A DNA stretch of 64,000 bases from Myxococcus sp. RHSTA-1-4 (GCF_020037125.1 NZ_JAIQDG010000003.1:186001-250000), one strand, 5' to 3'. Counted from the stretch's first letter, positions 18,858 to 27,741 are shown. The notes: generated by a model from the letters alone, not told the origin. Numbers and translations: made by a program.

Positions 18858-19137
18858 CAACCACCTCCACGCTCCTCACCGCGCCACCACGGCGCGGCTG
18901 CCTCGTCAGCTCGACCGCCTGAGGTCGACGACGCCAAGAGCAGCCGGCGTGCCAGCGCCGCTTCCCTCGGGGACACGCGAAGCGCACCGTGCAGGTTCGT
19001 GAAAACCGTCTCGCCGCGAGGACGGGCGGCGGCGCTCCAGTGCTCTCTCAGCGGGCGAGAGTGGGCCGCGGAGCACGTTTCATCCCGCCCGCGTCCCATG
19101 GGAGAGTCCCCGCGTCCCGCCGTCCCGAGGTGCTCGC

Positions 19138-20409
19138 GTGAATCGCTCCGTCCTCGCCGCAGCGCTCCTGCTGGGGGCACCCTCCCTCGCCACCAGCCCC
19201 ACCGTGCCCGCCGCGCCGCGGACCCCGGCCGCCGCCAACGTCCGCGCCGTCCACGAGTCCGCGCTCATCATCGACACCCACGTGGACACGCCCCTGAGGA
19301 TGCTGGAGGAGGGCTTCGACCTCGGCTCGAAGCCGCCCAACGGCCCGGGCCACTTCGACCTGTCCCGCGCCCGCGCCGGCAACCTCGGCGCCGTCTTCTT
19401 CTCCATCTGGGTGGAGCCGAAGGAGTTCGCCGGCCAGTACACCCACCGCGCCCTGCGCCTCATGGACGCCGTGCTCCAGCAGGTGGAGCGCAACCCCGAG
19501 CACATGGTGCTGGCCCTGTCCTCCCAGGACATCGCCGCCGCGCGCTCCGGCAAGCAGAAGAAGCTCGCCACGCTCATGGGCGTCGAGGGCGGGCACGCCA
19601 TCCAGAACGACCTGGGCGTGCTGCGCGACTTCTACCGCCTGGGCGTCCGGTACATGACGCTCACCTGGTCCAACACCCACGAGTGGGCGGACTCGTCCGG
19701 CGACATCAACGACGCCAACGTGAAGCACCACGGCGGCCTCACCGGCTTCGGCCGCGAGGTCGTCCTCGAGATGAACCGGCTGGGCATGCTCGTGGACATC
19801 TCCCACGTGGCCGACTCCACCTTCTTCGACGTGATGAAGGTGACACGCGCCCCGGTCATCGCGTCGCACTCGTCCGCCCGCGCGCTCACCGACCACCCGC
19901 GCAACATGACCGACGAGATGCTCAAGGCCGTCGCCACCAACGGAGGCGTCGTCATGGTCAACTTCTTCTCCGCCTTCATCGACGACGACTTCCGCAAGGG
20001 CTACGCCGCCATGGCCCCCGAGCGGAACGCCGCCATCGACGCGCTGGAGGCGAAGCACAAGGACGCGGACCCCGCCAAGCGCTTCCAGGTCTCCCAGCGG
20101 GCCTCGTTCGAGTGGGCCGCCAGGGTGAAGCGGCCGCAGCTCGGCGCGCTCATCAACCACATCGACCACATCGCCAGGGTGGCCGGCGTGGACCACGTGG
20201 GGCTGGGCTCGGACTTCGACGGCATCACCTCCACGCCGGAGGGCATCGACTCCGTGGCCGACCTGCCCCGTATCACCGAGGCCCTCATGGCCCGGGGCTA
20301 CACCCGCGAGCAGATTCACAAGATTCTCGGCGGCAACCTCCTGCGTGTCTTCCGCGAGGCCGAGCGCGTCAGCCGCGAGCTGCGCGCCGCGAAGAGCGCA
20401 CAGCGCTGA
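19138..20409 (+). CDS. exported M19 membrane dipeptidase (renal dipeptidase family)
   Basis: 423 residues, GTG start, signal peptide (NRSVLAAALLLGAPSLATS). Zinc-dependent dipeptidase: HVD in IIDTHVDTP, the bridging Glu in LMGVEGGHAI, His in VDISHVADSTF and ASHSSARAL, and Asp in VGLGSDFDG are the expected metal and active-site residues. The family cleaves dipeptides with broad C-terminal (including D-) residues. A hairpin (20408-20432) follows the stop. Confidence 0.92.
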   Translation: MNRSVLAAALLLGAPSLATSPTVPAAPRTPAAANVRAVHESALIIDTHVDTPLRMLEEGFDLGSKPPNGPGHFDLSRARAGNLGAVFFSIWVEPKEFAGQYTHRALRLMDAVLQQVERNPEHMVLALSSQDIAAARSGKQKKLATLMGVEGGHAIQNDLGVLRDFYRLGVRYMTLTWSNTHEWADSSGDINDANVKHHGGLTGFGREVVLEMNRLGMLVDISHVADSTFFDVMKVTRAPVIASHSSARALTDHPRNMTDEMLKAVATNGGVVMVNFFSAFIDDDFRKGYAAMAPERNAAIDALEAKHKDADPAKRFQVSQRASFEWAARVKRPQLGALINHIDHIARVAGVDHVGLGSDFDGITSTPEGIDSVADLPRITEALMARGYTREQIHKILGGNLLRVFREAERVSRELRAAKSAQR

Positions 20410-20432
20410 GCCGTCGCGGCAGGGGACGGCTC
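20408..20432 (+). terminator. terminator after the M19 dipeptidase gene
   Basis: Arms GAGCCGTC (20408-20415) and GACGGCTC (20425-20432), perfect 8-bp stem that begins inside the stop codon. Confidence 0.6.
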
Positions 20433-20540
20433 GGGCCGGGCGGACGTGCGGGCACGCGCCTCCCGGTCTCCCGCCCCTCACTCCGGGCCGGACGGCGCGG
20501 GACTTCCCCCGTGCGCCGCCGGGCGTTAGCGTCCGGACCC

Positions 20541-21182
20541 ATGGCATCGGGCACCGCGTTGCTTCGGCTCGGATGGGTGATGGCGCTTCTCGTGGGTTCG
20601 GCTTCGCTGGCGCAGGAGCAGGCGCCTCCGCCCGCGGCTCCCGAGCAGCGCTCCTCCGTGCAGTGGCAGCTCATGGTGGGCGGACTGGCCACGCTCGACG
20701 GGTACGCGCCAGCCGGCCACATGGGGCTGCTGCTCGGGTCCGGCTGGGAGTTCCCGGCGCTGCGCTTCCGCTTCCAGTTCCTCGCGGGCACGCCGAACTC
20801 CATCGTCGACTCGCGCACCGAGGTGAAGCTGGAGCAGTACACCTTCGGCATCTGGCTGGACACGCCGGTGCTCGAGTCCGGAGCGTGGCGGTGGGGCGTG
20901 GGCGCGGGCGCGGCCATTCACGTCTTCGGCAGGTCCACGTTCGCCCTCTATCAAGGCGTCCGGCCCGCGAATCCGCGCTTCGTCCCCTCGCTCCTCACGG
21001 GCCCCGATACCTCCGTGCGCTGGCGCTTCGCGCGGCGCTTCGCCCTGGAGGGCACCGCCGCGATGGACATCGTCTTCGGCCGGCCCATCCTGGGCTATGT
21101 CGAGGACACCGGCTTCGTGCCCCTCCACCGTGGCTGGCCCGTGCGGCCACGGCTGAGCCTCGCGTTCATGATTCTCCCGTGA
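20541..21182 (+). CDS. outer-membrane beta-barrel-like protein of unknown function
   Basis: 213 residues from ATG 20541; the frame is open much further upstream but only through the shadow of the dipeptidase gene. Signal peptide (LGWVMALLVGSASLAQEQ), then alternating aromatic/hydrophobic strands (WQLMVGGLATLDGY, GLLLGSGWEFPALRFRFQF, TFGIWLDTPVLESGAWRWGVGAGAAIHVFG, RFALEGTAAMDIVFG) and a final RPRLSLAFMILP. This fits a small 8-10-stranded barrel. No family is recognised. Confidence 0.7.
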   Translation: MASGTALLRLGWVMALLVGSASLAQEQAPPPAAPEQRSSVQWQLMVGGLATLDGYAPAGHMGLLLGSGWEFPALRFRFQFLAGTPNSIVDSRTEVKLEQYTFGIWLDTPVLESGAWRWGVGAGAAIHVFGRSTFALYQGVRPANPRFVPSLLTGPDTSVRWRFARRFALEGTAAMDIVFGRPILGYVEDTGFVPLHRGWPVRPRLSLAFMILP

Positions 21183-21244
21183 GCGGCCCGCGCTCCGGCC
21201 GGTGGGGTGGCGCTCCGGCCCGGGCTGCGCGAGAGTGAGGGGCG

Positions 21245-21511
21245 ATGAACCGCATCTCGCCGCCGCGTTCCTCTTCCCGGATGTCTCCCTTCTCCGGCCC
21301 GCGAGCGCTGCTCCTCGTGGGGCTGCTGGCGTGGGCGAGCGCTTGCGCCGTGGAGGACAGGGTCGCCTACATCATCGAGTCGGACGCGGGCTCCGGCCCC
21401 CTGTCCATCGGGGACGGTGGACCGAGCAGTGAGTGGGCCCTGCCCGACTGCGCCCAGGTCGAGCCGGACGCGGGCACCCCGTGCGCGGCGGCGGAGACGG
21501 CGGAGGAGTAA
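21245..21511 (+). CDS. small lipoprotein
   Basis: 88 residues with GAGGGG upstream of ATG 21245. A basic N-terminus (MNRISPPRSSSRMS) is followed by a hydrophobic segment ending WASAC, a lipobox (Cys 34). The mature part is short, acidic and carries two more Cys (DCAQVEPDAGTPC). It lies 63 bp before the TlpA-like selenoprotein gene on the same strand and may be co-transcribed. Function unknown. Confidence 0.6.
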   Translation: MNRISPPRSSSRMSPFSGPRALLLVGLLAWASACAVEDRVAYIIESDAGSGPLSIGDGGPSSEWALPDCAQVEPDAGTPCAAAETAEE

Positions 21512-21574
21512 CCGCGTGCTCCGCGCGTGCGTATCTTGTCTCGGGTGTCGCACCTGGTGACTTCCGGAGGCTCC

Positions 21575-22072
21575 ATGCCGCGTCGGCTCGTCCTCATCAC
21601 GCTGTCCCTCCTGGCGGTGCTCTCCGGTGGGTGCGAGTCCTACGACCGTCCCCGCCGCCCGCTGCCGGAGGGCTTCGCCATGCAGGTGCTGGACGGTGGG
21701 CGGCTGGACGCCGCCGCGCTGCGGGGGAAGCCCTGGGTCATCAACCTCTGGGTTCCCCTTTGAAGTTCCTGTGCTCGGGAGTTGCCCGAGCTGGAAGCGG
21801 TGCGACGGGAGCTGGAGCCGCTCGGGGTGGGCTTCATCGCCCTCTCGCTGGAGCGGAACGAGGCGAAGGTCCGCAAGGCCGCCGCCGAGCTGGGCGTGCG
21901 GATGACGGTGGCCACCGCCACGGGTGAGGTGCTGGCGCCGCTCGGGGTGGGAGAGGTGCCCTCCACCGTCTTCGTCGACGCGGACGGCACCATCGTCGCC
22001 GCGGCCAGCGGGCCCCGCTCCGGGAAGTTCCTCGCGGCGCGGGCCCGTGAGCTGTTGTCCCGTCAACGCTGA
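21575..22072 (+). CDS. TlpA-like thioredoxin-fold lipoprotein, probable selenoprotein (TGA at codon 63)
   Basis: 165 residues including selenocysteine, from ATG 21575 (GGAGG five nt upstream). Lipobox LSGGC (Cys 20) places it on the periplasmic face. The TlpA/ResA pattern K-PWVINLWVPL is followed by TGA (21761-21763) and then SSCARELPELEAVRRELEPLGVGF. The family motif is W-x-x-WCxxCxxExPxL, so the TGA is at the attacking redox Cys (U63-S-S-C66). Downstream, the cis-Pro loop VGEVPSTVFVDADG and the C-terminal helix are intact. A perfect 7-bp hairpin with AGUUG loop follows. Without recoding the gene would split into a 62-residue stub and an ORF from TTG 21782. The likely role is periplasmic thiol or peroxide chemistry. 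Confidence 0.88.
21766..21796 (+). promoter_or_regulatory. SECIS-like hairpin downstream of the tlpA-like TGA
   Basis: Upper stem of 7 perfect pairs, GCUCGGG (21773-21779) with CCCGAGC (21785-21791), apical loop AGUUG with GU at +18/+19 after the TGA. A lower stem UUCC (21766-21769) with GGAA (21793-21796) is separated by a small internal loop. Position, size and loop GU agree with bacterial SECIS elements. Confidence 0.8.
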
Positions 22073-22184
22073 ACCCCCCCGAGGGGCGCATTGTGCCGGG
22101 AGAAATTCGTCATGAGGGGGGTGTCAGGTGGGAACCCCCGTGCACAGCTTCGCTCCGCTTCCGTCGCGTTGGAGGAGCGTGCCC

Positions 22185-22715
22185 GTGCTCCATCGCCTGT
22201 CCACCCTGGCCTCCCAGTTGCTCGTCGACCGTGAGGCGCTCCTGCGCACCGTCCATTGGCCCGTGCTGGTGTGGGAGGCCGTGCCCGCGCTGGCGGCATC
22301 CCCGCGGCGCTCGGAGGCGGGCCTCACGCAGACGGGGCGGCGGCCCCAGGTCCGCTCGGCGGAGCCGCTCGTCTTCGAGGTCCGCCCGCGCCCGCACGGA
22401 GTGGGCTCCGAGGTGACGGTGGGCCGGGGCCCCGAGTGTGACATCGTCCTGGCGGAGCCCACCGTGTCGCGCATGCACGCGCGTTTCCGCCAGGAGCCGC
22501 ACACCGGCGTGTGGAGCGTCACGGACCTGGAGAGCCATAACGGCACGTACCAGGAGGGCGTGCTCATCGTCCCCGGGAGAGCGGCGCCGCTGTTCCGCAG
22601 GGCCTCGCTGCGGCTGGGCAGCGTGGAGGTGCTGTTCCTCCAGGCGTGCGCCTTCGAGCAGTACGTGCGCTCGTCCTCCCTGCCGCCCCCGGCTCGCTTG
22701 ACGCGCGGGGGGTGA
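22185..22715 (+). CDS. FHA-domain protein
   Basis: 176 residues from GTG 22185 (GGAGG nine nt upstream); GTG 22128 with GAGGGGGG upstream is an alternative. The C-terminal ~100 residues form a forkhead-associated domain: VTVGRGPECDIVLAEPTVSRMHARF contains the phosphothreonine-binding Arg and SRxH, and DLESHNGTYQEG the conserved Asn-Gly. It should bind phospho-Thr partners of the Ser/Thr kinases that abound in this organism. The N-terminal helical part is not recognised. Confidence 0.85.
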   Translation: MLHRLSTLASQLLVDREALLRTVHWPVLVWEAVPALAASPRRSEAGLTQTGRRPQVRSAEPLVFEVRPRPHGVGSEVTVGRGPECDIVLAEPTVSRMHARFRQEPHTGVWSVTDLESHNGTYQEGVLIVPGRAAPLFRRASLRLGSVEVLFLQACAFEQYVRSSSLPPPARLTRGG

Positions 22716-22741
22716 CCCCCTAGAAGGGGTGGGCCCTTGGG

Positions 22742-22955
22742 TGCCCATGTCGGGCTTTCAAGAGGGAAGCCGGTGCGAATCCGGCGCGGTCCCGCCACTG
22801 TGAACGGGTCGCCCTGAGGTCAGGGCCGGGGACTTCGGTCAGTCGCCACTCCGGCAGCGGCCACGCGGCGCTCCGGGGGAAGGCGGAAGGCCCCCTTCGG
22901 AATGGCGCGGCGTGCGCCTGACTCCGGAGCCCGTCAGCCAGGAGACCTGCCCAGG
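22742..22955 (+). ncRNA. cobalamin riboswitch upstream of btuB
   Basis: Contains the conserved core AAGCCGGTGCGAATCCGGCG, then CGGTCCCGCCACTGTGA, paired arms around GAGGTCAGGGCC and the B12 box GTCAGCCAGGAGACCTGCC (22933-22951). A hairpin CCGTGCC/GGCACGG (22963-22983) follows 11 nt later and may be the expression platform. Binding of adenosylcobalamin is expected to switch off btuB. Confidence 0.93.
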
Positions 22956-23027
22956 GGTTCGGCCGTGCCCTTCACCGGCACGGGCGGGTGGCCTTCTCTC
23001 TTCGATGGAGAGAGCGGAAGGCGGAGC

Positions 23028-25091
23028 ATGCGGTGGACCTTCCTCGCCGGGCTCGTGGCGTGCCTGGTGTCCAACATCCCCCTCCTCGCGCGGGCCCAGG
23101 CTCCCGAGGCCCCCGCACGCACGGAGTCCGGTGAGGCCGGCGCGGCTCCGGAGCCCGCCGCGCCACGCACCACGGTCGTCCGTGGGAAGACGCCGCCGCC
23201 TCCCGAGTCGCCGGAGCGCAGGGACCCCACCGGCGCCATCACCGTCATCGACGCTCGCGAGCGCACGGGCGAGGCGCGCGACACGGCGGAGTTGCTCGTG
23301 GGCTCCGCGGGCCTCGCGGTGCAGGACTCCGGCGGCTACGGGCAGAGCAAGAGCCTGGTGGTGCGCGGCGCCGCGTCCAACGGCGTGCTCGTGTTCCTGG
23401 ATGGCATTCCGCTCAACGGCGCGGGCGGCATGGCGGACCTGTCCCAGATTCCCGCCGCGCTGGTGGAGCGCTTCGAGGTGCTGCGCGGCGGCGCGGGCGC
23501 GCGCTACGGCTCCGGAGGACTGGGCGGCGCGGTGAACATCATCACCCGGGCGCCCGGCTCGCACCCGCGCGCCAGCGGCGAGGTGACGTACGGGAGCTGG
23601 GACACGGTGCTGGGCCACGTGGCCGCCACCGGCCCGCTGCTGGACGGGCAGGCAATGCTGCTGGTGCACGCGGGGCGCTCGGATGGGGACTTCGCCTACG
23701 AGCTGGACGAGCTGCCCGCCGTGGACGGCAACCCGCTCACCTCCGAGCTGCGCGCGCGCAATGACGCCCGGGGTGGCGGCGCGCTGCTGCGCTACCGGCG
23801 GCGGTTGCCCGGCGGCTCGCGGCTGGACGCGCTCGCGGAGCTGTCCCTGGAGGACCGCGCCATTCCCGGCACGGTGCAGAACCCCCAGTCCTCCGGGAAC
23901 CAGGAGCTGGGCCGGCTGGCGCTGGGGCTTCGCTGGTCGGGCTCCCTGGGCATGGCGGGGCAGGGCAGCGCGCGTGGCTTCTTCCGGCGCGACGGGCTGG
24001 AGGTGACGGGCAGCCTGCCGGGCGCGGGCGGCGCGCAGCGGCACTCGGTGGGCGGTGTGGAGCTGGAGGGGCGCAGGCCCCTGGGGGAGCTGCACTCACT
24101 GACCGTCACCGTGGCCACCTCCGGAGAGGGCGTCACCGAGGCGCTGGACGCGCAGTCCGCCTCGTGGTGGCGCGCGAGTGTCATGGCCATGGACGAGCTG
24201 CGGCTCCTCGGTGGCGCGGTGAGCGTGGTGCCGTCGATGCGGGTGGAGCGGGTGGGGCCGTACTGGCTGCTGTCCCCGAAGCTGGGCGCTTCCGTGGAGC
24301 TGGGCGGCGGCTTCAGCCTGCGCGCCAACGGTGGCCAGTCCCACCGCGCGCCGTCCTTCCTGGAGCTGTACATCCGCCAGGGCACGCTGCTGCCCAACCC
24401 GGGACTCGAGCCCGAGCGCGCGCTGTACGCGGACGCGGCGGTGTCCTGGCGCTCCGGCTCCAGCTCCAGCGAGGAGGAAGGCGCGCCCATGTGGAGCGCC
24501 ACCGCGGGGGGCTTCGCGGCGGTGTACGAGAACCTCATCGCCTACGAGCTGTACCCGCCGCTGCTGGCCCGCCCGTACAACTTCGACGCCGCGCGCGTGT
24601 GGGGCGTGGAGCTGGAGGGCGAGGCCCGGCCGCTTCCGTGGCTGGCCGCCACCACCAGCTACACGTGGCTGCGCACGGAGAACCGCTACGGTGACCCGCG
24701 CTTCTTCGGCAAGGCGCTGCCCTACCGCCCGCGGCACAAGTGGGTGGGGCGCGTGCGCGCGGGGCCGGACTGGCTCAACGCCCGCACCGAGGTGCTCTAC
24801 CAGTCCTCGCAGCTCGTGAACCGCACCGGCTCGAGCCGCCTGCCCTCGCGCACCCTGCTGAGTGTGGGCGCGTCCAGCACCTTCCTGCACGGCCCGGACC
24901 TCACCCTGTCCGTGGAGGTGAAGAACCTCCTCGACGTGCGCGCGTACGACTTCACCGGCTTCCCGCTGCCAGGACGCGCCGCGTACGTGACGCTCGGCGT
25001 GGCGCTGGACCGGGACGCTTCCGCGCCTTCCACCGCATCCGCCTCTCCCGCCCCCGAGGAGCCCCATGCCGCGCTCGCCTCGCCCCCTTGA
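23028..25091 (+). CDS. btuB: TonB-dependent cobalamin receptor
   Basis: 687 residues from ATG 23028, after a GGAAGGCGGAG stretch. Signal peptide (RWTFLAGLVACLVSNIPLLARAQ), a Pro-rich linker, plug domain (GAITVIDARERTGEARDTAELLVGSAGLAVQDSGG, VFLDGIPLNG, ERFEVLRGGAGARYGSGGLGGAVNI) and a C-terminal barrel (VEVKNLLDVRAYDFTGFPLPGR, TLGVALD). The substrate call rests on the cobalamin riboswitch in its leader and the btuF/btuC genes behind. The 3' end carries a partial tandem duplication with the start of the next gene. Confidence 0.92.
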   Translation: MRWTFLAGLVACLVSNIPLLARAQAPEAPARTESGEAGAAPEPAAPRTTVVRGKTPPPPESPERRDPTGAITVIDARERTGEARDTAELLVGSAGLAVQDSGGYGQSKSLVVRGAASNGVLVFLDGIPLNGAGGMADLSQIPAALVERFEVLRGGAGARYGSGGLGGAVNIITRAPGSHPRASGEVTYGSWDTVLGHVAATGPLLDGQAMLLVHAGRSDGDFAYELDELPAVDGNPLTSELRARNDARGGGALLRYRRRLPGGSRLDALAELSLEDRAIPGTVQNPQSSGNQELGRLALGLRWSGSLGMAGQGSARGFFRRDGLEVTGSLPGAGGAQRHSVGGVELEGRRPLGELHSLTVTVATSGEGVTEALDAQSASWWRASVMAMDELRLLGGAVSVVPSMRVERVGPYWLLSPKLGASVELGGGFSLRANGGQSHRAPSFLELYIRQGTLLPNPGLEPERALYADAAVSWRSGSSSSEEEGAPMWSATAGGFAAVYENLIAYELYPPLLARPYNFDAARVWGVELEGEARPLPWLAATTSYTWLRTENRYGDPRFFGKALPYRPRHKWVGRVRAGPDWLNARTEVLYQSSQLVNRTGSSRLPSRTLLSVGASSTFLHGPDLTLSVEVKNLLDVRAYDFTGFPLPGRAAYVTLGVALDRDASAPSTASASPAPEEPHAALASPP

Positions 25092-25204
25092 GCCGTGCCT
25101 CCCGGCCCTGGACCGGGACGCTTCCGCGCTGTTCATCGCCTCCGCCTCCGAGGAGTCCCATGCCGCTCTCACTTCGCTCATTTGAGCCGCGCCTCCCGGC
25201 GCTG
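25008..25204 (+). repeat. imperfect ~103-bp tandem duplication across the btuB end and next gene start
   Basis: Copy 1 (25008-25110) and copy 2 (25111-25204) both begin GACCGGGACGCTTCCGCG, share CCGCCTC, GAGGAG-CCCATGCCGC and end GAGCCG-GCCTCCCGG. The RBS and ATG of the downstream lipoprotein gene lie in copy 2; the matching ATG of copy 1 lies in the last codons of btuB. Confidence 0.8.
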
Positions 25205-26773
25205 CTGCTGGCGGCCCTCGCGGGACTGACGCTCACCGGGTGTCCGGACGAGGGCGTGGTGTGCACCTCCGGCCTCGCTGTCTGTGGCGAAGCCTGTGTG
25301 GACCTGGGGGGCGACACCGCGAACTGTGGCGCCTGCGGCAACGCGTGCGGCGCCGGGCAGGTGTGCCAGGAGGGCGCATGTGGCTGCCGCCCCGGCACGG
25401 AGTCCTGCGGCGGCGCGTGTGTGTCCACGGCGAGCGACGTGTCCCACTGTGGCGCGTGCGGCAACGCGTGTCCCTCCGGTCAGGTGTGCGAGTCGGGGAC
25501 GTGCCGCGAGGGCTGCTCCGAGGGCACGGCGCGCTGTGGGGATTCGTGCCTCGACTTGAGCTCGGACGCGTTGAACTGCGGTGCGTGTGGCAACGCGTGC
25601 CCGGACGTGCAGTCGTGTCACGCGGGCCGGTGCGCGTACGACGTGGTGACGGCCTGCTACACCAACGGGCAGTTGGTGGGCATCCAGGCGGGGACGGACG
25701 CGCTCGGTCCCCGGCGGCAGTTCGGCGCGGGCGTGCAGACCCTGGCGGCGTGGGACGGATTCGTGCTCGCCGCGGACGCGACGAACTCCCGGCTGCTCCA
25801 GGCCGCGGGCGGCGAGCTGGGCACCGTGGTGGAGGAGGACTCGCTGAGCACGATGGGCAGCTCTCCCAATGACGTGCTCGTGGACCCTCCGTATGTCTAC
25901 GTCGTCGACTCCGTCTACAACACGCTCCAGGTGCTGAAGCGCGAGGGCCCCGCCCAGGGCGGCGGCCTGGGCCTGCGCACCGTGGCGCAAATCAACCTGG
26001 GCCCCAACACCAGCCCGCAGGCCATCGCGAAGTGGGGCAGCTCGCTCTACATCCCCCTGTTCGGAACCGCTGGCTCCAACTTCGCGGCCGGCAACGCCGT
26101 GGCCCGCGTGGACATCTCCAACCCCGAGCAGCCGCGCAAGGTGGACACGATTTCCCTCATGGGCATCGACCGGAAGTCCTTCGACGGAGGCACGGCGCTG
26201 CCGCTGCCGTACTCGGCGACGGCGACGGACGGGGGCGTGTACGTGGCCCTCACCAACCTCAACCCCCAGAACAACTACCTGCCCAACGGGCCGGGCATGC
26301 TCGCGCGCATCGAGCCCTCGGACGGCGGTGTGCGTGGCATCGACCTGGGCGCCGGGGACTGCCTCAACGCGGGTTACGTGGAGGCGGTGGGCGACCAGCT
26401 CGTGGTGGCCTGCCTGGGCGAGGCCCGCCTGGACCACGGGAATGGCGGCAGCGCGGGCTCCGTGCGCGCCACCGGGCTGGTGCTGGTGAAGGACGACGTG
26501 CCCGTGGCCTCGTACGCGCTGAGCCCGGGCTGTGAGCCGGGCACCGAGGGCTGCCGTCTCTCCGTGGCCGGCCGCTTCGCCGTGTCGGGGGGCGCCGTGT
26601 ACCTGGGCGACACGAATGCCGGCCGCGTCTTCGTGGTGGAGGTGAAGGACGGACAGCTCGTGGAGCGCCGTGGCTACACGACGGCTCAGGCGCGAGGCCC
26701 CGCGCTGGACGCGTGCCCCGTGGACCCTCGCCGCCCCGTGTCCAATGCCATCGACCTCACCGCGCTGCCGTGA
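25160..26773 (+). CDS. Cys-rich surface lipoprotein with propeller-like domain, cobalamin locus
   Basis: 537 residues from ATG 25160 (GAGGAG upstream). Signal peptide with lipobox LTLTGC (Cys 26). Then three Cys-rich repeats of about 45 residues, each with NCGACGNAC or HCGACGNAC, a type common in myxobacterial surface proteins. Residues ~160-537 contain repeated strands (VLAADATNSRLLQAAGG, DVLVDPPYVYVVDSVYNTLQVL, SSLYIPLFG, GDQLVVACLGEA, GAVYLGDTNAGRVFVVEV) that look like a beta-propeller. Bacteroides BtuG, a surface propeller lipoprotein encoded beside BtuB, is a functional parallel. A BtuG-like role in corrinoid capture is inference from context. Confidence 0.75.
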   Translation: MPLSLRSFEPRLPALLLAALAGLTLTGCPDEGVVCTSGLAVCGEACVDLGGDTANCGACGNACGAGQVCQEGACGCRPGTESCGGACVSTASDVSHCGACGNACPSGQVCESGTCREGCSEGTARCGDSCLDLSSDALNCGACGNACPDVQSCHAGRCAYDVVTACYTNGQLVGIQAGTDALGPRRQFGAGVQTLAAWDGFVLAADATNSRLLQAAGGELGTVVEEDSLSTMGSSPNDVLVDPPYVYVVDSVYNTLQVLKREGPAQGGGLGLRTVAQINLGPNTSPQAIAKWGSSLYIPLFGTAGSNFAAGNAVARVDISNPEQPRKVDTISLMGIDRKSFDGGTALPLPYSATATDGGVYVALTNLNPQNNYLPNGPGMLARIEPSDGGVRGIDLGAGDCLNAGYVEAVGDQLVVACLGEARLDHGNGGSAGSVRATGLVLVKDDVPVASYALSPGCEPGTEGCRLSVAGRFAVSGGAVYLGDTNAGRVFVVEVKDGQLVERRGYTTAQARGPALDACPVDPRRPVSNAIDLTALP

Positions 26774-26786
26774 AGGTGAACCCATC

Positions 26787-27698
26787 GTGAGAACCCGCAT
26801 GTGCTCCTCCATTCCGCGCCCCCTGGGCCTCGTCCTGCTCGCCACCGTGCTGTGCCTCGTCGCGGGCACGGCGGACGCGGCCGGTGTCCCGGCGCACCAG
26901 GGGCCTCGCACGCTGGGGCCGCCGGTTCCGGCCCGCGTGCGGCGCGTGGTGACGCTGGCGCCGTCGCTGACGGAGATGGTCATTGCCCTGGGCGCGGGCG
27001 GCACGCTGGTGGGCGTGTCGCGCTTCGACGAGGCGAAGGAAGTGGAGAAGCTCCCGCGCGTGGGCGGCTTCGTGGACCCGTCCGTCGAGGCGGTGGTGGC
27101 GCTCAAGCCGGACCTCCTCCTGGTGCAGCCGGGGCCGGGCAACCAGCGTCCCGTGGAGAAGATGGCGCAGCTGGGCGTGCCCGTGCTGCTGCTGCCGCTG
27201 CACTCCGTCGCGGATGTGCTCGCCGGCATGCGCGCGGTGGGCAGGGCGCTCGGCCGCGAGAAGGAGGCGGAGGCCGCCGTCTCGCGCATCGAGGCCACGC
27301 GCACCCGCATCCGCGAGGCCGCGAAGAAGCTGCCCCCGAAGCGCGTGCTGTTCGCGTATGGCTTCGAGCCGCTCGTGGTGGCGGGCCCCGGCTCCTTCGC
27401 CAACGAGTTGTTGCAGGACGCGGGGGGCATCAACGTCGCGGCGGATGGAGGCTCCGCGTATCCCGTGTACTCGTTGGAGCGCGTGGTGCGGGCCCGGCCC
27501 GACGTGGTGGTGGATGCCGCGGACGTGGACGTGGGCAAGCAGAAGCTGCGCGCGCTGCCGGGCCTGTCGGACGCGCGCTGGGTGGAGGTGCCCTCGCTGG
27601 CGCTGCTGCAGCCCGGCCCTTCGCTGGGGCGCGGCCTGGAGGAGTTGTTCCGGCTGCTGCACCCGGAGGCGGTGGAGAAGGACGGCACGAAGCCGTAG
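26787..27698 (+). CDS. btuF: periplasmic cobalamin-binding protein
   Basis: 303 residues from GTG 26787 (AAGGTGA upstream; ATG 26799 is possible). Signal peptide (LGLVLLATVLCLVAGTADA). Class III substrate-binding fold: RVVTLAPSLTEMVIALGAGGTLVGVSRFDEAKEVEKLPRVGGFVDPSVEAVVALKPDLLL is typical for BtuF, and the second lobe has LFAYGFEPLVVAGPGSFANELLQDAGG. It lies between the surface lipoprotein and btuC in a cobalamin-controlled region, which supports corrinoid over siderophore. Confidence 0.88.
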   Translation: MRTRMCSSIPRPLGLVLLATVLCLVAGTADAAGVPAHQGPRTLGPPVPARVRRVVTLAPSLTEMVIALGAGGTLVGVSRFDEAKEVEKLPRVGGFVDPSVEAVVALKPDLLLVQPGPGNQRPVEKMAQLGVPVLLLPLHSVADVLAGMRAVGRALGREKEAEAAVSRIEATRTRIREAAKKLPPKRVLFAYGFEPLVVAGPGSFANELLQDAGGINVAADGGSAYPVYSLERVVRARPDVVVDAADVDVGKQKLRALPGLSDARWVEVPSLALLQPGPSLGRGLEELFRLLHPEAVEKDGTKP

Positions 27699-27715
27699 CG
27701 GTCCGTGGCCGCGCA

Positions 27716-27741
27716 GGCAACGGACCGGGCCCGTTGTTGCC
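27716..27741 (+). terminator. possible terminator after btuF
   Basis: GGCAAC (27716-27721) and GTTGCC (27736-27741) enclose a GGGCCC-containing loop, 17 bp beyond the btuF stop. The inner part pairs only partly. If it works it would separate btuF from btuC. Confidence 0.35.

Noticed and set aside
18857..19180. 107-codon minus-strand ORF upstream of the small conserved gene
   Set aside because: No SD, low-complexity composition, overlaps the start of the divergent dipeptidase gene.
21575..22072. Pseudogene reading of the TlpA-like gene
   Set aside because: A random nonsense mutation would not be expected exactly at the redox Cys with a SECIS-like hairpin behind it, and the rest of the frame shows no decay.
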